From: Solirubrobacterales bacterium
Lineage (GTDB): Bacteria > Actinomycetota > Thermoleophilia > Solirubrobacterales > Solirubrobacteraceae
NCBI GenBank assembly: GCA_003138355.1
Contig: PLFX01000052.1
Location: forward strand, 1-64,000
DNA: 64,000 nucleotides
Direction of reading: 5' to 3'
The notes below the pieces were generated by a model. The model did no database searches. It had not been told where the DNA came from and worked only from the letters and a program-made list of their open reading frames with translations. Made by a program: the position numbers and the translations under genes. Shown one piece after another: positions 47,337 through 56,193 of this stretch. The first letter of the stretch is position 1. Each line of letters begins with the position of its first letter.

Positions 47337-47734
47337 CGGATCACGGACAGGACGAAGAGGATCGTGACGAGGCCCGCGCTCGTCAGGCACCACTCGCAGT
47401 ACTGATGCAGCGTGAACGCCTCGCGATAGGTCAAATAGCCGCTGAAGGCGACGCCGAAGAGCGCCATGCCGAGCGTGGCCAAGCGCAGGAGGTCACGATC
47501 CGGCGCGAGCAGGGTCGCCGTGATCGCGACGTAGCCGATCAGCCCGATCAGCGCGACGGGAATCCCGAGGATGTGCGAGTAGATCGAGGTCTGGACGACC
47601 TCGCACGGGTTGCCGCTACCCGTGCACGGCACTTTGATCCGCCCGTAATGGAGGATCGTGAGGAACGTGGTGACGCCGATCCCGAGCACGGCGATCAGCA
47701 GCATCGCCCGGCGCAGGTTGCGGTCGCTTGGCAT
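47279..47734 (-). CDS. Vitamin K epoxide reductase (VKOR) family protein
   Basis: 151 residues, four hydrophobic segments. It reoxidises DsbA-like proteins using quinones. Cysteines: Cys37 and Cys44 in the loop VPCTGSGNPCEVV and the active CEWC (Cys113, Cys116). It likely serves the two DsbA-like proteins at 43.7-45.4 kb. Its last 58 bp overlap the convergent sugar transferase gene. TAACCT lies 9 nt before the ATG (minus, 47744-47749). Confidence 0.93.
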   Translation of the reverse strand: MPSDRNLRRAMLLIAVLGIGVTTFLTILHYGRIKVPCTGSGNPCEVVQTSIYSHILGIPVALIGLIGYVAITATLLAPDRDLLRLATLGMALFGVAFSGYLTYREAFTLHQYCEWCLTSAGLVTILFVLSVIRYVRGAPFSVVPVPDRGGS

Positions 47735-47774
47735 CGGGGCGCAAGGTTAGACGCTCGCGTAGGCTCGCAGCGCA

Positions 47775-48626
47775 ATGCGCCTCCTGCTCGCCGACGAGCT
47801 TCCGACCCGGATCACCCTCGACGAGGACCTCCTGATCGAGGCCGACGCAGATTCTGTGCTGCCACGCCTGCCGGCGGGTGCGTTCGAGCTGATCTATATC
47901 GACCCGCCGTTCAACACGGGGCAGACTCAGCGCGCGCGTTCAATCGCCGTCGAGCGCGATAACGATGGTGACCGCACGGGTTTCGCAGGGCGCCGCTATC
48001 GCTCGACCGCGCGAGGCGAGCTCGCCTACCCGGATAGCTTCGACGACTACGCGGCATTTCTCACGCCGAAGCTCGAGCGCGCCCGGGAGCTGCTTGCCCC
48101 GCAGGGCACGCTCTACGTCCACCTCGACTACCGCGAGGCGCACTACGTCAAGGTCGCGCTCGATGCGCTCTTCGGGCGCGACTGCTTCCTCAACGAGATC
48201 ATCTGGGCCTACGACTACGGCGCCAAGCCCGCGCGCCGCTGGCCCGCCAAGCACGACACGATCCTCGTCTACGTTCGCGACCGGCGCCGCTACCTCTTCG
48301 ACGCCGAGGCCGTCGATCGCGAGCCCTACATGGCGCCTGGTCTCGTCACCCCGCAGAAGGCGGCACGCGGCAAGCGCCCAACGGACGTCTGGTGGCACAC
48401 GATCGTCCCGACGAGCGGGCGCGAGCGCACCGGGTACCCGTCGCAGAAGCCCGAAGGCGTTCTGCGCAGGATCGTCAATGCCTCCTCGCGCCCGGGTGGC
48501 TGGTGCCTGGACTTCTTCGCCGGTTCGGGCACGCTCGGCGCGGTGTGCAAACAGCTCGATCGCCGCTTCGTCCTCGTGGACGCGAACCCCGAGGCGATCG
48601 CGATCGCCTCGGCGCGCCTGGCCTGA
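47775..48626 (+). CDS. Orphan DNA methyltransferase (beta-class, N6-A/N4-C)
   Basis: 283 residues. Motif IV is IYIDPPFNTGQT near the N-terminus; motif I is LDFFAGSGTLGAV near the C-terminus, after SQKPEGVLRRIV (motif X), the order of beta-class amino-methyltransferases. No restriction gene is adjacent, so it may regulate or mark DNA; the target sequence is unknown. TAGGCT (47760-47765) lies 9 nt before its ATG. Confidence 0.9.
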   Translation: MRLLLADELPTRITLDEDLLIEADADSVLPRLPAGAFELIYIDPPFNTGQTQRARSIAVERDNDGDRTGFAGRRYRSTARGELAYPDSFDDYAAFLTPKLERARELLAPQGTLYVHLDYREAHYVKVALDALFGRDCFLNEIIWAYDYGAKPARRWPAKHDTILVYVRDRRRYLFDAEAVDREPYMAPGLVTPQKAARGKRPTDVWWHTIVPTSGRERTGYPSQKPEGVLRRIVNASSRPGGWCLDFFAGSGTLGAVCKQLDRRFVLVDANPEAIAIASARLA

Positions 48627-49789
48627 TGTTCGAGCGCCAGCGGGCCGTGCTCGCAACTCCGCGCGTCAAGCCGATCATGGCCGCGGCGCTGACGGGTCGC
48701 CTGCCCTTCGGCATGGCGGCGCTCGGCATCATCCTGCTGCTGCGCGCCGACGGCCGCTCTTACGCGCTCGCCGGCCTCGTCGACGGTGCCTATGCGGTTG
48801 GCGTCGGGCTTGCGCAGCCGGTGCTCGGTCGCGCGATCGACCGCTTCGGCCTGCGAGCGGTCCTCGGTCCGGTCGCGGGCGCCTTCGTCATCGCCGCTGG
48901 GGCGCTGGCGCAGGCCGGATCCCACGGCGCCGCGATCGGGGCGCTGATCCCGCTCGGGCTTGCGGCCGGCATGACGATGCCGCCGCTCGGTGCCGCGATG
49001 CGCGCCCTCTGGCCGACCCTCGTCGCGGGCGAGCTGCGCGGCAGCGCCTACTCGATCGAGGCTGTGACGCAGGAGCTCGCGTTCATGCTCGGGCCGCCGC
49101 TCGTCGCTGGGCTCGCCACAGCGCTCAGCCCGCGGCTCGCGCTGTTCGCGCTCGCGTTGCTCGCCGCCGGCGGAACCGGCGCCTTCGTGCTCATCGTCCC
49201 GTCCGGCGCCAGGCGCACCCGCGTCGCCGGGGCGCGCGCGCTCGCCTCGGCGGATGCGCGGATCCTGCTCAGCCTGAGCGTCCTGCTCGGCGCGTCCTTC
49301 GGCGCCGCCGAGGTTGCGATGCCGGCCTTCGCGGAGCACCACGGGTCGCGCAACGTGGCCGGCCTGCTGCTGGCCGCGCTCGCGCTCGGCTCCGCTCTTG
49401 GCGGCCTGGCGTTCGGTACGCGCACGCATGATGCGAACGCGAAGCGCCGGCTCTGGATCGGACTCACGCTCTGCGGCCTCACGATCGCCCCGCTCTACCT
49501 TGCGAACTCTGACCTCGCGATGGCCGGTCTCATGGTCCTCGCCGGCCTGCCGATCGCGCCGACCTTCGCGGCCCAGTACCTCCTGCTCGACAGCGTCGCC
49601 GTCCGCGGCGCCGCGACCGAGACGTTCGCCTGGAACTCGACCGCGATCTTTCTCGGCGCTTCGCTCGGCAACGCGCTCGGCGGCGGGCTGATCGCCGCCT
49701 CGAGCTATCGCGCGAGCCTTGCCCTCGCACTCGTCGCCGCGCTCGCGAGCGGCGCGCTCGCCAGAGCTAGGCTGCGGGCCCTCAGCTAG
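48626..49789 (+). CDS. MFS transporter
   Basis: 387 residues, about 12 membrane segments. The motif between helices 2 and 3 reads GRAIDRFGLRAVLG, near the MFS consensus GxxxDRxGRR. Substrate not evident. The ATG overlaps the stop of the methyltransferase gene by one base (TGATG). Confidence 0.88.
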   Translation: MFERQRAVLATPRVKPIMAAALTGRLPFGMAALGIILLLRADGRSYALAGLVDGAYAVGVGLAQPVLGRAIDRFGLRAVLGPVAGAFVIAAGALAQAGSHGAAIGALIPLGLAAGMTMPPLGAAMRALWPTLVAGELRGSAYSIEAVTQELAFMLGPPLVAGLATALSPRLALFALALLAAGGTGAFVLIVPSGARRTRVAGARALASADARILLSLSVLLGASFGAAEVAMPAFAEHHGSRNVAGLLLAALALGSALGGLAFGTRTHDANAKRRLWIGLTLCGLTIAPLYLANSDLAMAGLMVLAGLPIAPTFAAQYLLLDSVAVRGAATETFAWNSTAIFLGASLGNALGGGLIAASSYRASLALALVAALASGALARARLRALS

Positions 49790-50564
49790 CCGCGCCGGCG
49801 CCGGCGCGCCCGGCCCTCAGCTGCTCGAAGCGCTTTTCCCAGTCGTTGTGGCGGCGCTTCGCGTCGCTGATGAACGGCGAGTAAGCGATCGCCCACAGCA
49901 CGAGCCAGTTCAAGAGCCGCGCTGGCTGGCGTAGCGGGCGCACGAAGTCGACGAACAGGACGACGCGCGTCCCGTCCGTGTCGTTCCATGCCTCGTGCTC
50001 GTAGGTGTCGTCGAAGATCATCGAGCGCCCTTCGGCCCAGTGACGCGTCTGCGTGTCGACGCGGATCCCGCACTGCTCGGCCGGTTCGGGGATCAACAGG
50101 CCGAGGTGGTAGCGCATCACGCCCTTGTACGGGCCGCGATGCGGCGGGAGGTGCTTCCCCGGCGCGAGGATCGAGAAGAACGCGGTCTTCATTCCGGGGA
50201 TCTGCCGACAGAGCTTCGCCGTCTGCGGGCAGCGCGCGATGTTCGCCTCCGCGGCGAACCCGTAGCCGTAGAGGAAGAACGTCTTCCAGCGGTCGTCGGT
50301 CGTCATCGTCGCCTGGTCGACCGAGATGTCCTGGAAGTTCGGCAGGTCCGCCTGGTCCTCGAGCACGGCGTCGAGCTCGGTCCGGATCTTCTGCCAGCTC
50401 GCCTCGAGTCCCGCCGCCCAGATGAACTCATCGACCTCGAAGAATGGCTTGTCGCCGACCAGCGACGAGCGCCCGAGCCAGCGCTCGAGCGGCTCCAAGG
50501 CTCGCTCGCCGAACGCGACCGTGAGCTCAACGACGCGATCTCTGAGCCCGGGCACGGCAGGCAT
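49782..50564 (-). CDS. Aspartyl/asparaginyl beta-hydroxylase family protein
   Basis: About 260 residues. A 2-oxoglutarate/Fe(II) oxygenase of the AspH/LpxO group: SILAPGKHLPPHRGPYKGVMRYHLGL (in parts) holds the first iron His and the 2-oxoglutarate-binding Arg, and MIFDDTYEHEAWNDTDG the second His. Hydrophobic C-terminal stretch near LLNWLVLWAIAYSPF. Target could be a lipid, peptide or protein. Two starts are possible: ATG 50564 (chosen) and GTG 50597. Overlaps the MFS gene by 8 bp. Confidence 0.87.
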   Translation of the reverse strand: MPAVPGLRDRVVELTVAFGERALEPLERWLGRSSLVGDKPFFEVDEFIWAAGLEASWQKIRTELDAVLEDQADLPNFQDISVDQATMTTDDRWKTFFLYGYGFAAEANIARCPQTAKLCRQIPGMKTAFFSILAPGKHLPPHRGPYKGVMRYHLGLLIPEPAEQCGIRVDTQTRHWAEGRSMIFDDTYEHEAWNDTDGTRVVLFVDFVRPLRQPARLLNWLVLWAIAYSPFISDAKRRHNDWEKRFEQLRAGRAGAGAAS

Positions 50565-50609
50565 GCTACAGAGCGCAAGGACGTGCCCCACGCGCACCGT
50601 CCCAAGTGT

Positions 50610-50656
50610 TCACGTGTGATGTTTCGGCCGGCAAAGCCGGCGAAAATCACGCGTGA
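50610..50656 (-). terminator. Long hairpin at the end of the glycoside hydrolase gene
   Basis: A nearly continuous stem of about 20 bp: outer arms TCACGTGTGAT (50610-50620) and ATCACGCGTGA (50646-50656) with one G-U pair, inner arms TTTCGgCCGGC (50622-50632) and GCCGGCGAAA (50636-50645) with one bulge, loop AAA. It includes the gene's stop codon. No clear T run, but strong enough to act as a terminator or mRNA end. Confidence 0.6.
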
Positions 50657-52050
50657 ATGACGGTGACCTTCACGGTCGATGTAACGCCATTGGCGTTGTT
50701 GACCGTGGCCGTGATCACGTGCGGTCCGGGCGCGAGGTACTTCGCGCCCTGCCAGTCGATCGAGCCGCTGAGGACGCCATGCGAGTAGCGAGCGTCGACC
50801 TTGTTGATGTACATGATCCGCTTGCCGTCGGAGGAGAGCTCGATCTGCCCGATCGCGTCGCCCGGCGCCTTGCCGTTGCGCCGCGCGGACACGGCGATCT
50901 GCAGCGGACCTTTGTAGTGCTCGCCGTTGTAGGGGTTGGACATGTGCAGCCGTGGGCCCGCGAAGTTGCCACAACCGCCCTTGAGCGTGTCGCCTCTTGC
51001 GGACTCCGTCGCGAACGCTGTGAACGACGGTTTCGGGCTGAGCCCGTAGCTCAGCAGGCCGTAGCGGTTGTAGAAGTTGTCGGGCTTGCCGAAGTCCGCC
51101 ATGTCGAACCACATCGCCGCCGCGACGTACGAGTACTGCGGCTGAGCCAGGCAGTGGTAGGCCTCGCGCAGGTACTTCGCCTGCGTCCGGTCGCTCACCC
51201 CGCCCGCGCGCTTGCCCGCCGACGATCCCGCGCTGCAGGTTGCCTGCGTCGTCGACCAGCCGAGCTCGGTCATGTAGATCGGCTTTGCGCCGTCGCCGTT
51301 TGCGGCCATCACGTCGTGCACCGTGGTGAAGCCGAGGAACGACCAGCGGTTGATCTGGGTCGTGCCCGGGTTGTACGCGAAGGCGTAGGGGGACGTAATC
51401 GAACACGCGTCATCGGTGTGGACGCCGACGGCGTCAAAGGAGTGCCCGGCGCCCGCTTGGTAGAGCTGCTGCAGGTAGAGGTAATCGTTGGCCCCGAGGC
51501 CGCCGAGGATGACGGTCGCGTTCGGGTTCGCCGACTTGATCGCCGGGTATGCGGCTTCGAGCAGGCCCGCGTAATCAGCCGGTGTTCCGGACCAATTGCT
51601 CGGGCTGTCCTCTTCGTTCCAGATCTCGTAGGCCGTCACCGACGGCCCGAAAGCGTTGGCGACGTAGTTGGCGAACGCGCCGAACGCGTGGTCGTTGCTG
51701 GGCGGGCTCGCGGCACTCGCCCCGGCCCAGCTCGGCGTGTCGGCGAGGACCACGTCGATCTTGGTCCCGCTCGGGAGCGCCGCGAAGAACGCCTTCGCGT
51801 TCTCGATCAGCGCGGTGTCATAGGTTCCGGCTGCGGGCTCGACCTCGTTCCACTGAACGAAGACGCGAATCCACGTTGGGTGCAGGCGATCGATGACGGA
51901 CTGGATGTGGGCGTTCTGACCCGGCAGGCCGAACGTGACGTTCAATCCGTCCTGGGCGGCGCCGGCGCTGCCAACCAGTGCCGCCAAGCACGTGCCGGCG
52001 ACCGCTAGCAGCGCCGCGACGGCGCGAAATGGTTTGCGGGCGTGCCTCAT
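50647..52050 (-). CDS. Secreted glycoside hydrolase (clan A, GH39/GH5-like)
   Basis: 467 residues. Signal peptide: basic RHARKPFR, hydrophobic AVAALLAVAGTCLAALVG, cleavage likely after AGA. TIM-barrel catalytic domain with WIRVFVQWNEVEPAAG, acid/base Glu in AYEIWNEED and nucleophile Glu in IYMTELGWST. A C-terminal beta domain (LQIAVSARRNGKAPG ... HVITATVNNANGVTSTVKV) is Ig-like. Substrate unknown; perhaps a self- or host-derived polysaccharide. The ATG at 52050 begins the signal peptide; an upstream Met at 52155 would spoil it. Confidence 0.88.
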   Translation of the reverse strand: MRHARKPFRAVAALLAVAGTCLAALVGSAGAAQDGLNVTFGLPGQNAHIQSVIDRLHPTWIRVFVQWNEVEPAAGTYDTALIENAKAFFAALPSGTKIDVVLADTPSWAGASAASPPSNDHAFGAFANYVANAFGPSVTAYEIWNEEDSPSNWSGTPADYAGLLEAAYPAIKSANPNATVILGGLGANDYLYLQQLYQAGAGHSFDAVGVHTDDACSITSPYAFAYNPGTTQINRWSFLGFTTVHDVMAANGDGAKPIYMTELGWSTTQATCSAGSSAGKRAGGVSDRTQAKYLREAYHCLAQPQYSYVAAAMWFDMADFGKPDNFYNRYGLLSYGLSPKPSFTAFATESARGDTLKGGCGNFAGPRLHMSNPYNGEHYKGPLQIAVSARRNGKAPGDAIGQIELSSDGKRIMYINKVDARYSHGVLSGSIDWQGAKYLAPGPHVITATVNNANGVTSTVKVTVIHA

Positions 52051-52193
52051 CTGCCGTCTTACATCTCGGCTCGTGTGCGCAAGCACCTTAAGAACGGACG
52101 CCGCGGGTAATACAAACGGCCGCGACCGCCGTTCCGCACGCGGCTGCTCTTTCATGGCGCCGCGGCGCGTCAGTCTACATAAAACGGCTACGG

Positions 52194-52850
52194 CTACACA
52201 GCTGCGGCGGCGTGCTGCGCGGCTTCGACCAGCGCACGGACCCCGGCCTCGTCGCCGGCTCGCAGCAGGCCGATCGGATCGGGCTCGCCGTTCACGATCG
52301 CCTCGAAGAAGTCCCGCCGGCGCTGGAAGCTCGGCAGCGTCGCCTTTGCCCAGCCGCGCGCCTCGTTGAGAATCATCGCCAGCTCGGCGTACTCCTCGCC
52401 GAAGAGCTCCGCGATCTCACGCTTCATCCGCTTCGCGAGCGCCGGCGAAGCGCCGGCGGTTGAAATCGCGATCGCGAGCGGCCCGCTGCGGACCACGGCG
52501 GGGAGGATGAAGTTGCACAGAGGCGGCACGTCGACGACGTTGACGAGCATCGCGCGCGACTCGGCATCGTGTGAGACGTCGATGTTCACCTCGCTGTCGC
52601 CTGTGGCGGCGATCACGAGGAACATGCCGTCGAGGTCGTCGCGACTGTAGCCGCGCGCCTCCCACTCGATCGATCCCTCGACCGCCAGCGCTTCGAGCGC
52701 CGGGTGCGCTTCCGGCGCGACAAGGGTGACGGCTGCGCCACACGCGAGCAGTCCCTCGACTTTCTCGAGCCCGACCTCGCCGCCACCCACGACAAGACAG
52801 CGACGCCCCGCGAGGCGCAGGCACGCCATGTAGAACGGGACCGCGAGCAT
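52194..52850 (-). CDS. Siroheme synthase N-terminal domain (precorrin-2 dehydrogenase)
   Basis: About 218 residues. NAD-dependent oxidation of precorrin-2 to sirohydrochlorin and possibly iron insertion, for siroheme. NAD site: [29 protein letters not shown]; middle domain: [32 protein letters not shown]. The methylase half of CysG is absent. A Met at 52931 in frame would add 27 residues with four Cys ([14 protein letters not shown]); this start is possible and would be unusual. Confidence 0.88.
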   Translation of the reverse strand: MLAVPFYMACLRLAGRRCLVVGGGEVGLEKVEGLLACGAAVTLVAPEAHPALEALAVEGSIEWEARGYSRDDLDGMFLVIAATGDSEVNIDVSHDAESRAMLVNVVDVPPLCNFILPAVVRSGPLAIAISTAGASPALAKRMKREIAELFGEEYAELAMILNEARGWAKATLPSFQRRRDFFEAIVNGEPDPIGLLRAGDEAGVRALVEAAQHAAAAV

Positions 52851-52961
52851 GTCGCGCACGCACGACTGGTCGCAGATTCCGCGGCGGAGTTGGCAGACGC
52901 ACGGCTTGCCCGCATATGCCTGTGCCGGCATTCCGACAGCGTAGCTGTGCCGGTTGGCTCG

Positions 52962-54479
52962 CTAGCGCCGACCGCGCAGCGCGCGGGCCGCGACGCGCGC
53001 GAGTGGCGCCGCGCCGCTGCGCAGCGCGCGCTCACGGTCGCCGGCGCGGGTCCCGTGCAGCGCTACAAGAGCGCCGAGCGCACGCGAGCTCGTCGCGTCG
53101 TACGGGTAGCGCCACGCCGCGCGCGCCCCGTCCGGATCCCACGTGATGAGCTTGCCCGATACGCAGGCTGCGACGGCAGTTGCGGCGTCGCGCGGCAGGA
53201 CCGGTCCGACGACGTGGTCGTTGCACCAGACGACGCCGGCTCGCAGCTCGCGCGCGATCCGCGCAGCATGGCGGCGGTCCGCGCTCCAGACCGACGCGCC
53301 CCGGGCGACCGGCACCGACGCCTCGAGCGCCACCGCCTCGATCGCGCTCTCGACGGCCACGACGCCGATAATCGGCCCTTGCACGCCCGACAGCGGTGCG
53401 AGCTGCTCGGCGCTCCCGCTCAGGACGGTGGGCGCCTGGAAGGCGCCTGCCAGGCCCTCCACGGTCACGGCCTGCCCGCAGTGCATCCGGGCGCCGAGCG
53501 CGAGCGCAGCCAACACGGCTTCCTCCATGCGTCCGTGCCGCGCAGCGCTCGCGAGCGGTCCGAGCTGCGTCTGAGGGCGCGCCGGATCGCCGGGCGTCAA
53601 GTGCTGCGCCGCGGGCACGAGGCGGGCAAGGAAGGGGTCGCGGACATGGCGCTCGACGTAGCAGCGCGCGAGCTTTCCCTGCAGCTGGCCCGCTCCGGCG
53701 CAAGCGGCCCACAAGGCGCCGGCGGCGGCGGCGTCGAGGTCGGAATCTGCCAACACGATCATCGCTTCGCTCGCCGCGATCTCGAGCGTCGCGCCCGCGC
53801 CGCGCGCGGCACAGGCGGCAGCGACATTCGCGCCGGCGGCTTGGCTGCCGCTGAAGAGCACGTGCGCGACGGCGGGCTCGCGAGCAAGCGCGCTACCCAG
53901 CTCCTCGCCACCATGCACGACGGCGACGAGGCCTTCCGGCAGTCCGGCTCGCGCGAGTGCATGGGCGAGCGCCTCCGCAGCCTGGCTCCCACCCAGGGCT
54001 GGCTTGAGCAAGGCTCCGTTGCCGCCGAGCAGCGCACCTGCCACGTGTGCGGCCGGCATTGCAAACGTCGAGCTCTCGGCTGAGAGGACCGCGATCACCC
54101 CGCGCGGCGTGTGCCCGGCGCTCGCGCGCTTGAGCGGATGCAGCGTGCGGGGAAGGGTGATCGCCCGCGCGCTCAGCAGCCGCCGCGCGTTCGTTGCGAG
54201 CCACTGCAGCGTGTCGATCGCCGCGAGCACCTCGAACGCCTCGATCTCGACGCGGGGCCGGCCGGACTCCGCGATGATCAACTCGACGAGTTCGTCGAAG
54301 TCGTCGATCACCGCCTGCGCCGCGCGCTCGAGGTAGCGCGCGCGGTCGGCGACGCGAAGCTGAGCCCAGAGGGGTGTCACGGCGGCGACCCCGGCGACGG
54401 CGGTCGCAGCTGCCGCGGGCGGCGTCGCCGCGACGGCGCCGATCGTCTCGAGTGTCGCCGGGTTGCGCGCCTCGATCAT
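52962..54479 (-). CDS. Aldehyde dehydrogenase homologue lacking catalytic residues
   Basis: 505 residues with the full length and fold marks of the ALDH superfamily: ARNPATLETIG, GVIAVLS, GALLKPALGGSQAAEAL, VAHVLFSGSQAAG and TLEIAAS. But the catalytic Cys (usual GQxC) is Gln in GQLQ (264-267), the PWNFP motif with the catalytic Asn reads SAESSTF (133-139), and the EEIFGP Glu is missing (SGVQGP). Glu233 is kept. It probably binds a ligand or partner or has a different reaction. It sits between siroheme synthase and rarA without overlap. Confidence 0.85.
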   Translation of the reverse strand: MIEARNPATLETIGAVAATPPAAAATAVAGVAAVTPLWAQLRVADRARYLERAAQAVIDDFDELVELIIAESGRPRVEIEAFEVLAAIDTLQWLATNARRLLSARAITLPRTLHPLKRASAGHTPRGVIAVLSAESSTFAMPAAHVAGALLGGNGALLKPALGGSQAAEALAHALARAGLPEGLVAVVHGGEELGSALAREPAVAHVLFSGSQAAGANVAAACAARGAGATLEIAASEAMIVLADSDLDAAAAGALWAACAGAGQLQGKLARCYVERHVRDPFLARLVPAAQHLTPGDPARPQTQLGPLASAARHGRMEEAVLAALALGARMHCGQAVTVEGLAGAFQAPTVLSGSAEQLAPLSGVQGPIIGVVAVESAIEAVALEASVPVARGASVWSADRRHAARIARELRAGVVWCNDHVVGPVLPRDAATAVAACVSGKLITWDPDGARAAWRYPYDATSSRALGALVALHGTRAGDRERALRSGAAPLARVAARALRGRR

Positions 54480-55735
54480 TGCCGCGGATCATCGCGCCCG
54501 CGCGCAGCACGCACGCGTTCAAGCGCCTGCGCGAGCCTGCCCTCCGCATCATCGGGTGCGAAGAAGCGCGCGCGCTCGAGTCCGGAAGGCATGAGCTCCT
54601 GGGGACTCACGTGTCCGGGGTGGGAGTGCGGATAGTCGTAGCCGCGCCCGCCGGGTCGCAGGTAGGCCGGCGGGCGCTGCGCGCCGCGCTCTGAGATCTC
54701 CTCGCGCGCGGCGCCGAGCGCGCTGCCGGCCGCGTTCGACTTCGGTGCGAGCGCGAGGTAGATCGCGGCCTGGGCGAGCGCGTATGTGCATTCCGGCAGC
54801 CCCACGAGCTCGACCGCCTGCGCCGCGGCGACCGCCAGCGGGAGCGCGGCCGGGTCGGCGTTCCCGACGTCCTCAGACGCGAAGATCACCATTCGCCGGG
54901 CGATGAAACGCGGATCCTCGCCGCCTTCGAGCATCGTCGCGAGGTAGTACAGCGAAGCGTCGACATCGCTTCCCCGCGTCGCCTTGATCCAGGCCGAGAT
55001 CGTCTCGTAGTGGCGGTCGGCGGCGGCGTCGTAACGCACGAGGGCGCTCGCGATCGCTGCGCCGGCGCGCTCGGCGTCGATCTCGCCACCAGTCGTCGCC
55101 GCCAGCTCGAGCGCGCCGAGGGCGACCCGCGCGTCGCCGCCGCTGCGCTGCGCGATCAGCCCCGCACCAGCGTCGGTCAGCGTCGCTTCGCCGAGCTCGC
55201 CGCGCTCGACCGCTCGGCGCAGCAGCACCTCGATCTCCCGCGGCGCCAGCGGCTCCATCACATACATGCGAAGCCTCGACAGCAGAGCCGTCGAGACCTC
55301 GTGGCGCGGGTTCTCGGTGCTCGCTCCGATCAGGACGATCGTGCCCTCCTCCACGGCGCGCAGCAGCGCATCCTGCTGCGGGCGGTTGAAGCGATGGATC
55401 TCGTCGAGAAAGAACACCGTCGGGCCCGCCCGGTGGCGGGCGCGCTCGATCACGGCACGCACCTCGGCGAGCCCCGCCTCGATCGCGCTGTGCTCCTCGA
55501 ACGCGGCGCCGCTGGCGTTCGCGATGATCCGCGCAAGCGTCGTCTTCCCGGTGCCCGGTGGTCCGTAGAGAATCATCGAGTGCGGCTGGCCTGCCTCGAT
55601 CGCGGTGCGCAATGGCGAGCCAGGCGCGAGCAACGAGCGCTGCCCGACCAGCTCGTCAAGGACGCGGGGACGCATTCGTAACGCGAGCGGCTGGTGGCGC
55701 CCGCCCGCGTCAGGCTCGTCGAAGAGGCGCTCCAT
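54476..55735 (-). CDS. rarA: Replication-associated recombination protein RarA (MgsA)
   Basis: 419 residues. AAA+ ATPase that acts at stalled forks. Walker A GPPGTGKTTLARII, Walker B VFFLDEIHRFN, sensor IGASTENP, and the C-terminal tetramerisation region with RHYETISAWIKATRGSDVDASLYYLATML (in parts) and SEDVGNADP. ATG overlaps the upstream gene's stop by one base (TGATG). Its stop overlaps the start of the ALDH-like gene by 4 bp. Confidence 0.95.
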   Translation of the reverse strand: MERLFDEPDAGGRHQPLALRMRPRVLDELVGQRSLLAPGSPLRTAIEAGQPHSMILYGPPGTGKTTLARIIANASGAAFEEHSAIEAGLAEVRAVIERARHRAGPTVFFLDEIHRFNRPQQDALLRAVEEGTIVLIGASTENPRHEVSTALLSRLRMYVMEPLAPREIEVLLRRAVERGELGEATLTDAGAGLIAQRSGGDARVALGALELAATTGGEIDAERAGAAIASALVRYDAAADRHYETISAWIKATRGSDVDASLYYLATMLEGGEDPRFIARRMVIFASEDVGNADPAALPLAVAAAQAVELVGLPECTYALAQAAIYLALAPKSNAAGSALGAAREEISERGAQRPPAYLRPGGRGYDYPHSHPGHVSPQELMPSGLERARFFAPDDAEGRLAQALERVRAARGRDDPRQ

Positions 55736-56193
55736 CACCCGTTCGGGCACAGGCGCGTCGTGTGTGCGGCGCCAAAGCAGGCGTAGCGGTTGCGCGCGAA
55801 GTCGCCGGTGTGGGGCGCGAGCCGCCAGCCGCCGATCACGTGACGTAGTCCGCCCACCGCCGGTCCGCTCATGATCAGGCAGATCTGCGTACGCGCGCCC
55901 GGGCGCCCCGGCGATGAGTTGGCGCACGAGATGTCGATCGGCTCGTTGAAGACGAGGCGCCCGGCTGACACGTTGTAATAGTCGCGGCCCGTGTAGTGGC
56001 GCCAGGTCTGCTGGTCGGCGACGAGCACGCCGGCGTCCTGGACCGTCCAGAAGATGTCGTTGAAGGCGACGACCGCCAGCAGGACGGCCGCCGCAAGAAG
56101 GACGGCGGTCTCGATCCGCCGCAGGAGCCGGTTCTCGACCTCGCGCTCGCGCGGGCGCAGCCCGGGTGGAAGCTTGGCAAGCAGCTCGTTCAC
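55735..56193 (-). CDS. Unknown single-pass membrane protein
   Basis: 152 residues. A charged N-terminus (GLRPREREVENRLLRRIE), one helix (TAVLLAAAVLLAVVAFNDIFW), then an outer part with five Cys (SCANSS, TQICLIM, RYACFG, TRLCPNG) that ends right at the stop. Overlaps at both ends (GTGA with the upstream mannosyltransferase-like gene, TGATG with rarA) show it is translated in the operon. I do not recognise the family. Confidence 0.75.
   Translation of the reverse strand: MNELLAKLPPGLRPREREVENRLLRRIETAVLLAAAVLLAVVAFNDIFWTVQDAGVLVADQQTWRHYTGRDYYNVSAGRLVFNEPIDISCANSSPGRPGARTQICLIMSGPAVGGLRHVIGGWRLAPHTGDFARNRYACFGAAHTTRLCPNG

Noticed and set aside
47775-48626. Restriction-modification system
   Set aside because: No nuclease gene adjoins the methyltransferase; the HNH gene is 30 kb away.
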